Below, piece by piece: positions 59,305 to 64,000 of a stretch of DNA of 64,000 bases. Position numbers and translations under genes: made by a program. The notes beneath the pieces are model-generated. The model worked only from the letters and a program-made list of their open reading frames with translations, was not told the DNA's origin and did not search any database. Where the stretch lies: positions 62,001-126,000 of the forward strand of contig PHDN01000008.1 of assembly GCA_002840975.1 (NCBI GenBank). Direction: 5' to 3'. Position 1 is the first letter of the stretch. Every line of letters starts with the position of its first letter. This DNA comes from Bacteroidetes bacterium HGW-Bacteroidetes-16. Its GTDB lineage: Bacteria > Bacteroidota > Bacteroidia > Bacteroidales > F082.

Positions 59305-60132
59305 TTAGAGATTAATCTTTACGCCCACATTAATACCTACACTTCCAAAAGGAAATTTTTGTGATGGTGACTTTTGAGGAACATCCGGTGAATCAGGGTC
59401 ATACTCCCGGAAATCAATCTCCTTTTCGAAATCAATTTCTTTTTCCCTGACGGTCATCTGGGAAAGGACATCAACACCATCCTTAGTGGCCTTTTTCAGG
59501 ATTCCTTTTTGAGGTGCGTAAGACATGTTCACATTCCTAATTTCGGCGAATATGGAACAAACATCGCTGAGAGGATAACTCATGCCGAGTGCCGAAGATA
59601 ATCCAATGGCAACTCCTTTATTGAACTTCCATTCATATTCCTCCAGGTATCCGTAATTGTTTTCCTGGTCGATATATTTTATGAACCCGCTTCCGATAAC
59701 CAATCCGAGGCGGACATAAGGTTCTGCCTTTTTCAGTTTCCCGGAAATAACTACCGAAGGTATGATCCGGAACATGTAGGCCGACATCGAATATTCCCAG
59801 TTATCCTGGTAAAAGCGGTGTTCTGCTTTTGTTTTGCTGCCCAGGAGGTATGATACCGCCAACTCACAGGCAATGTGATCGTTGAAACGGTAACCACCGG
59901 AAATCCCGAAGTTAGCTCCTTTTCCAAGCGAGCTGTTAATCTGGGTTTGGGTATTGGTGGTTGAATCCAGAATATCGTTAAATAGGTAATACATATTCAG
60001 GTTTGATGTGCTGACGGGTATTCCGTACCCGGCATCAACTTTAAAATAGAATTTTTGAGCCGTAACAGATACGGGCAGCATATTGATCATGCCTGCAAGG
60101 ATCATGACCAGATAAATAAACCGTTTTTTCAT
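59305..60132 (-). CDS. Outer-membrane beta-barrel protein
   Basis: Predicted 8-10 stranded barrel of 275 aa with a signal peptide (MKKRFIYLVMILAGMINMLPVSVTAQ). Alternating hydrophobic strands are clear: KFYFKVDAGYGIPV, FGISGGYRFNDHIACELAVSYLL, AEPYVRLGLVIGSGF, VAIGLSSALGMSYPL, and the last strand FGSVGINVGVKINL. A charged loop or linker (VREKEIDFEKEIDFREYD, then DSPDVPQKSPSQKF) precedes the final strand. It is the last gene of the secreted phospholipase operon (55 bp after the PI-PLC gene) and might be a porin or export-related protein; function not assigned. Confidence 0.78.
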   Translation of the reverse strand: MKKRFIYLVMILAGMINMLPVSVTAQKFYFKVDAGYGIPVSTSNLNMYYLFNDILDSTTNTQTQINSSLGKGANFGISGGYRFNDHIACELAVSYLLGSKTKAEHRFYQDNWEYSMSAYMFRIIPSVVISGKLKKAEPYVRLGLVIGSGFIKYIDQENNYGYLEEYEWKFNKGVAIGLSSALGMSYPLSDVCSIFAEIRNVNMSYAPQKGILKKATKDGVDVLSQMTVREKEIDFEKEIDFREYDPDSPDVPQKSPSQKFPFGSVGINVGVKINL

Positions 60133-60187
60133 GTGATTACTGTTTTTTTATTTGTTATTATGATTATCAATGGAGGATTAAGAGAAT

Positions 60188-61738
60188 TTATTCGTTAATA
60201 CACCGGACGGTAAGGCCCAATTTTTTTGAATCGTTAAATTTCTTAGCCCAATTCGCATTATGATATAGCTGGAAAAGAACCGCATCATCAGCATTATATT
60301 CTGTAGCGGTCCACCAATTCCCCATCTCACCGTAATGGCCGAAAGTTCCGTTGCTAGCTCTAAATCCAGTCGGATAGGCGGTGAAAAGAGTGTAATTTTT
60401 CCCAATAGCCGTCCACCAGTTAACCGAACCGGAAATTTTAAGATTCTGCCCGGCAATTGAGGCTCCACCCGCTGTGTCGACTAAGTAATCCCAGTCGGCT
60501 TCGGTGGGTATGCGCCATCCGGACGGAGCCAACCCCCTGCTGTCGTTCACTGCATACCAGTTGTAATGCTTGCCGTATTCATCTTCACAATAAGCCCCTG
60601 TTGTGAGATTGCTCCATTCGGCGGCGTCCTGCACTTTAGGAATGTTGTCGCCATTGCGGTAGGTAGTCACATTAAGGTCGTATCCCATCCAAACCTGGGA
60701 ACCGATCTTTACACTTTGGAAATCGTTGTGCTGAATGACCATGCTTAGCAGATCCTGGCAACATGACCCGTCATCGGCCCCGCCGGCATAATTCAGCATG
60801 ATTACGCCGCAATGCCGCCATCCGATATTGTTTAGCAGAAATGAATAGATATTCCCGTTGATGTTATCAGCCACTGTTCTGATTGAAGTGGCACGCCCAT
60901 CTCTTTCAGCGCTGGTGAAATTCAGGTCGAACCGGCCATAGTCGGGATAATTGTAGGAAGTATTCATCAGATCCGTGACATTATTACATTTTGTATCATA
61001 ACTCACCCAGTTGATGCTGTAATGGTCCTGAACATAATAGCGGTAGTTGGAATAGGTATCGTAATGCAAGGTGGTGTTGTCGGGCCAGGAAAATGACATG
61101 CCCAAGGTGAGATGGTTGGGGTTAGTGTTATCGTGTGTCGCTATAACAATCTTTCCCCTGACTTGCCAAAGATATGGCTGGATATCGCTAAGGTAAAAAT
61201 GGTTCTGGTCATATTCGTTGAGGATGTCCCAGACCTTATTGGAAAATGTACCGTCAGAGGATCCACCGTATTCCTTTTTGATCATAAAAATGATCGTTTC
61301 CGATGGGTGATCCGATAAAAATGATATGGCATCATTGATAAAGTCCTGGAGCGAACGGCTGAGTACAAAGCCACCATGGTGGAGCCTTTTATCCACATCA
61401 TCATACCTCACGTCGAACCAGCGGACTCCCATCAGCAATTGATTGGAGAAGCGAAAATCCTGGCAACACACATCCCAGTGCGATCCGTCGGGGATGCCAC
61501 CGGAATGGTTGTCCGCAGCGCAGTCATGTGTGCCGGGCATGGTAATTTTGGCTAGTTGCGTCATATCCGGCATCCCTTGCATCCAATCGGTATGGGTATA
61601 AGGCAATGCACGGTCAGGATTACTGGCAATTAAGTTATCAACAGGATGGTGCATCTCTTCTTTTTTACATGAAAAACACATAATACATACAGACAGGATG
61701 CATACTGTGCTGATGAAGATAGGTGATTTTTTTTTCAT
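60188..61738 (-). CDS. PI-PLC-like lipoprotein with C-terminal FISUMP domain
   Basis: A 516-aa exported lipoprotein: signal with lipobox MCFSC (Cys near residue 24). Residues 60-345 resemble a bacterial phosphatidylinositol-specific phospholipase C X domain: the first catalytic His in MPGTHDCAADNHSGG near residue 70, the metal/acid region RWFDVRYDDVDKRLHHGGF (second His) near 105, SETIIFMIKKE near 145. Residues about 375-516 form a FISUMP (Fibrobacter succinogenes major paralogous) domain (GKHYNWYAVNDSRGLAPSGW, IPTEADWDYLVDTAGG, GNWWTATEY). It probably works on the cell surface. A paralogue lies two genes upstream (63562-64000). Confidence 0.87.
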   Translation of the reverse strand: MKKKSPIFISTVCILSVCIMCFSCKKEEMHHPVDNLIASNPDRALPYTHTDWMQGMPDMTQLAKITMPGTHDCAADNHSGGIPDGSHWDVCCQDFRFSNQLLMGVRWFDVRYDDVDKRLHHGGFVLSRSLQDFINDAISFLSDHPSETIIFMIKKEYGGSSDGTFSNKVWDILNEYDQNHFYLSDIQPYLWQVRGKIVIATHDNTNPNHLTLGMSFSWPDNTTLHYDTYSNYRYYVQDHYSINWVSYDTKCNNVTDLMNTSYNYPDYGRFDLNFTSAERDGRATSIRTVADNINGNIYSFLLNNIGWRHCGVIMLNYAGGADDGSCCQDLLSMVIQHNDFQSVKIGSQVWMGYDLNVTTYRNGDNIPKVQDAAEWSNLTTGAYCEDEYGKHYNWYAVNDSRGLAPSGWRIPTEADWDYLVDTAGGASIAGQNLKISGSVNWWTAIGKNYTLFTAYPTGFRASNGTFGHYGEMGNWWTATEYNADDAVLFQLYHNANWAKKFNDSKKLGLTVRCINE

Positions 61739-61797
61739 AAGTTTTTATATTTATACTGAATGAACTCTGGATTGAATAAAGTTAAGTGTTTGGTGCT

Positions 61798-63555
61798 TTA
61801 GTGATTAATAAGTATTGACTTTCTGGTCATCCGACAGTTTTCTGTAATTAACATGTAATAATATACTCCTATCTTATACCCTGAAGCATCCCAGTTCACC
61901 TCATGGCTTCCTGCCTGCTCCTTTTCGCCTACCAGCTGCACTACTTGGTTTCCGCATTGATCGAATATCATGATAGTAACCAGACCGGCCTCGGGAAGAT
62001 GATATCTGATCCTGGTGGAAGAGTGGAAAGGGTTCGGGAAATTTTGTTCAAGTATACCATTAAATTCCTGGTGTTCAGGCTCATACATACCGATCAGTGT
62101 TCCTCCCGATTCCTTATACCGGGCCATGAACTCCTGGAAATATAGGTTGCTGACCCTTGAGTTGAAGATGACCAGGGCATTGTCATCATTCCCTGCATTT
62201 GTTTCCGGGTCCCAGTTGAAGGATCCTGTCACGGTAATTTTATTTCCTGCCTCTGCATCTGCATCCATGATACAGTATTTATGATGCAGCAGTCCATGGA
62301 TAGGGTCGATAAAGACATCGGCATGCGGGTTCCAGGCACCAACGGAATCAATCCCCTTCATCCTGCTGTATACACTTTCATGCCGGAAGGCATGGGATGA
62401 ATCAAATACCCCCCTAATCTCCATTCCGGAGGTGAACTGGGTATGGAGGGTATCTTCAATATTCGTCAGGTAAAATTTATACATGCTGAAAAAGAGGCTT
62501 TTCGTGGTATTTCTGCTGATCAGGGAACAGGTCCTTTCAGCAACATGGTCGTTCGGGACGAACCAGACCTCCATCCGTGTTCCGGCTACATTCAGCAGAT
62601 GCGGTACATTGTCACTCTTTTGGGTTCCAAAACGGGCGCGGAGAGGATCCGGGTGATCTTCATGAGATCCCCACATCTGTTCAAATTCTCGGGTGTAAAC
62701 CGCACACAATGATTCGTCCTGGATGACAATCATATTGTTGCGATCGGAATGAAACATGGGATGGGAGACATTGGCCGAACCTGTATTCAGGTAACAGGTG
62801 CCGGCATCCGGATTATTCCGGTAGTCGAAGATCCAGAATTTATTATGCATGTCATACGTGGTATCGTATTCCCGTTTCAGCACCGGGATTTCGTGTGCCA
62901 GCAGGGAATCGATCAGAGGGGTATTGGGAGCGTGATTATAGATAAACCGGATCTTCACTCCCCGCTCCTTTGCCCGAACCAGCGCATCGGAAATCGCGGT
63001 CAGGTCAGAGAATTCCCATAGAGTGATATCGATGCTGGATGCGGCATGATCGATCCTGTCCACTAGCAGGTTTTCAAAGTTCTGGTCACCTTTTGCCTTT
63101 TCCCCGGTGCTGACAGTTGTGTCAACTGTATGGTTGAAATAGGCTTCCATGGAACCGGAGGAAGTGGATTGGGTAATGAAATATCCCGTATCCGCAGCCG
63201 TTCCGTCACTGTTCCCCGAAGTGATGCGGAACCTGTAGATCGTTGCCGGTTGGAGGTTCCCCACCGGTACAACATGGTTTGTAACGGCTTCAGCAATGTA
63301 TATTGAATCGGAAAAGAGCAGCGGCTGGTTGTTGGAATCCGTAGGCATCCACCAGACCTTTGAATCGGCAGGGAGATTGGTCATCCAGAAAAGGGTTACT
63401 CCATCCTGGTGAATGCTGTCGTAAGCCAGGTTTGAAATAACCGGTCCCGACAACAAAGACCGATCAGGCATGATGAGTGGTCTGACGTTATGTCCCCAAC
63501 CATTGCCGGTGGAGACCAGCAATCCGATGAGGATTGCCACAAAATTTTTCGTCAT
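61798..63555 (-). CDS. Secreted phospholipase D-like protein with T9SS C-terminal sorting domain
   Basis: A 585-aa secreted protein. Signal peptide (FVAILIGLLVSTGNGWG), a fibronectin-type domain (residues 40-130; VTLFWMTNLPADSKVWW), then two HKD half-domains: MHNKFWIFDYRNNPDAGTCY near residue 233 (H-x-K-x4-D) and LHHKYCIMDADAEAGNKITV near 423 (H-x-K-x4-D). These are typical PLD or nuclease/lipase active sites. The last 85 residues are a type A T9SS signal (LEQNFPNPFHSSTRIRYHL, GSHEVNWDASG, ending with a basic residue-rich helix). It is exported by T9SS and possibly surface-attached. It lies 6 bp after the partial PI-PLC gene. It might degrade lipids or DNA. Confidence 0.9.
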   Translation of the reverse strand: MTKNFVAILIGLLVSTGNGWGHNVRPLIMPDRSLLSGPVISNLAYDSIHQDGVTLFWMTNLPADSKVWWMPTDSNNQPLLFSDSIYIAEAVTNHVVPVGNLQPATIYRFRITSGNSDGTAADTGYFITQSTSSGSMEAYFNHTVDTTVSTGEKAKGDQNFENLLVDRIDHAASSIDITLWEFSDLTAISDALVRAKERGVKIRFIYNHAPNTPLIDSLLAHEIPVLKREYDTTYDMHNKFWIFDYRNNPDAGTCYLNTGSANVSHPMFHSDRNNMIVIQDESLCAVYTREFEQMWGSHEDHPDPLRARFGTQKSDNVPHLLNVAGTRMEVWFVPNDHVAERTCSLISRNTTKSLFFSMYKFYLTNIEDTLHTQFTSGMEIRGVFDSSHAFRHESVYSRMKGIDSVGAWNPHADVFIDPIHGLLHHKYCIMDADAEAGNKITVTGSFNWDPETNAGNDDNALVIFNSRVSNLYFQEFMARYKESGGTLIGMYEPEHQEFNGILEQNFPNPFHSSTRIRYHLPEAGLVTIMIFDQCGNQVVQLVGEKEQAGSHEVNWDASGYKIGVYYYMLITENCRMTRKSILINH

Positions 63556-63561
63556 ATAATC

Positions 63562-64000
63562 TTAATCTTTATTGAAATTGATTGCGATGCATGCATCAAC
63601 CAATTGTTCTCCCGTGGTTTCGGAGTCGCCTGCAAAATCCATCACCATAATCCCGCATGGATTCCTGTTGGTAGCTTTATCAGACAGGTAGTTAAACGTA
63701 GAAGTGTTCATGCTGGCGGCAATAAATCCCCGGTCGGAGCAGATATCATATGCACTGGTAAAATTGATGAAGAGATTCTCCGGCTGATTGGATTTGGGCA
63801 CGCTTCTGCATTGGTCTGTCAACTGGTTCACATATCCGGATTTATCATCCGGAACAAAACAGTCCCATTTGGACATATCCTGCACATGGCAATTCAGGTT
63901 ACCGACTAATTTGCTGTAACCGGATGTGTTAGAAGGCCATGAAAAGCTGAATCCCTCAAACCCATAGGTATGTTGCGTTGACATAAACAGAAGTTTGTTC
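63562..64000 (-). CDS. Second PI-PLC-like protein, N-terminus outside window
   Basis: C-terminal part of a phosphatidylinositol-specific phospholipase C-like protein; the frame is open to the window edge. NKLLFMSTQHTYGFEGFSFSW followed by HVQDMSKWD aligns with GKIVIATHDN...GMSFSW and YVQDHYSI in the intact paralogue at 60188-61738, and PCGIMVMDFAGDSETTGEQL matches HCGVIMLNYAGGADDGSC there. The catalytic histidines would lie off the window. Unlike the paralogue, it ends directly after the X domain with no FISUMP domain. First visible gene of the PLC-PLD-PLC-barrel operon. Confidence 0.78.
   Translation of the reverse strand, partial: NKLLFMSTQHTYGFEGFSFSWPSNTSGYSKLVGNLNCHVQDMSKWDCFVPDDKSGYVNQLTDQCRSVPKSNQPENLFINFTSAYDICSDRGFIAASMNTSTFNYLSDKATNRNPCGIMVMDFAGDSETTGEQLVDACIAINFNKD

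Noticed and set aside
1-64000. tRNA, rRNA or CRISPR loci
   Set aside because: Spacers were read for T-loop-like GGTTCGAATCC sequences and for regularly spaced repeats; none were found. The repeat families present are dispersed hairpins, not arrays.

Overview
The window looks like a chromosomal segment of a Bacteroidota species, probably an anaerobic or microaerophilic member of the Bacteroidales/Marinilabiliales. The signs are: glutamine synthetase type III; repeated TAnnTTTG promoter boxes instead of -10/-35 hexamers; Y_Y_Y/Reg_prop-type and LytTR regulators; a CzcA-TolC fusion; FISUMP and type IX secretion (T9SS) C-terminal domains; a rubrerythrin; and a tungsten-type aldehyde ferredoxin oxidoreductase. 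I see no rRNA, tRNA, CRISPR array or transposase gene. The first and last genes run off the window.

Layout. 0-19.7 kb is mostly core genome: a partial sodium/solute symporter, glnN, a DUF4831 protein, a DUF3127-EamA-kdsA operon, a biopterin-dependent aromatic amino acid hydroxylase, a GT2 glycosyltransferase, miaA with a propeller sensor kinase and LytTR regulator, pcm, a Gfo/Idh oxidoreductase and a polyprenyl glycosylphosphotransferase. 20-27.4 kb is signalling: a TPR histidine kinase with a REC-kinase hybrid, then an OmpR-type two-component system flanked by a DUF2231 membrane protein and an exported rubrerythrin. Both flanking genes carry the same 11-bp-phased TTTTAAG repeats upstream of their promoters. 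27.5-36.9 kb is a four-gene glycogen cluster on the minus strand: debranching enzyme, GT4, GH57 with a FliG-like tail, and a glycogen synthase-phosphorylase fusion. 37-39 kb holds dCMP deaminase, a small lipoprotein and thiS/thiF. 39.3-48.1 kb is a heavy-metal efflux operon: Fur-family regulator, His/Cys-rich DUF6660-like protein, CzcA-TolC fusion, CzcB, Zn/Cd P-type ATPase.

48.4-55.5 kb is a tungsten/molybdenum-pterin island: aldehyde ferredoxin oxidoreductase, ppnP, a single-domain ModE-like regulator, moeA, a short moaA, moaC and a MOSC-MogA fusion. A 24-bp dyad (CGTTATG/CGATATG-N10-CATAAC/CATATCG) lies upstream of the oxidoreductase, over the modE start region, and over the leader of pruA 6 kb away. 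This suggests a regulon linking pterin-metal status to aldehyde and proline metabolism. 55.6-58.6 kb holds pruA, a thioesterase and a MORN-repeat protein. 59.3-64 kb is a secreted-enzyme operon of two PI-PLC-like proteins around a T9SS-targeted phospholipase D-like protein, followed by an outer-membrane barrel.

The intergenic regions carry two repeat families. One is a 143-172 bp MITE-like element with terminal inverted repeats (three copies; one has a possible 7-bp target duplication). The other is a set of short GGTGC/GGTAC palindromes around the copy at 53.8 kb.

Identifications come from reading motifs and lengths; no database search was run.
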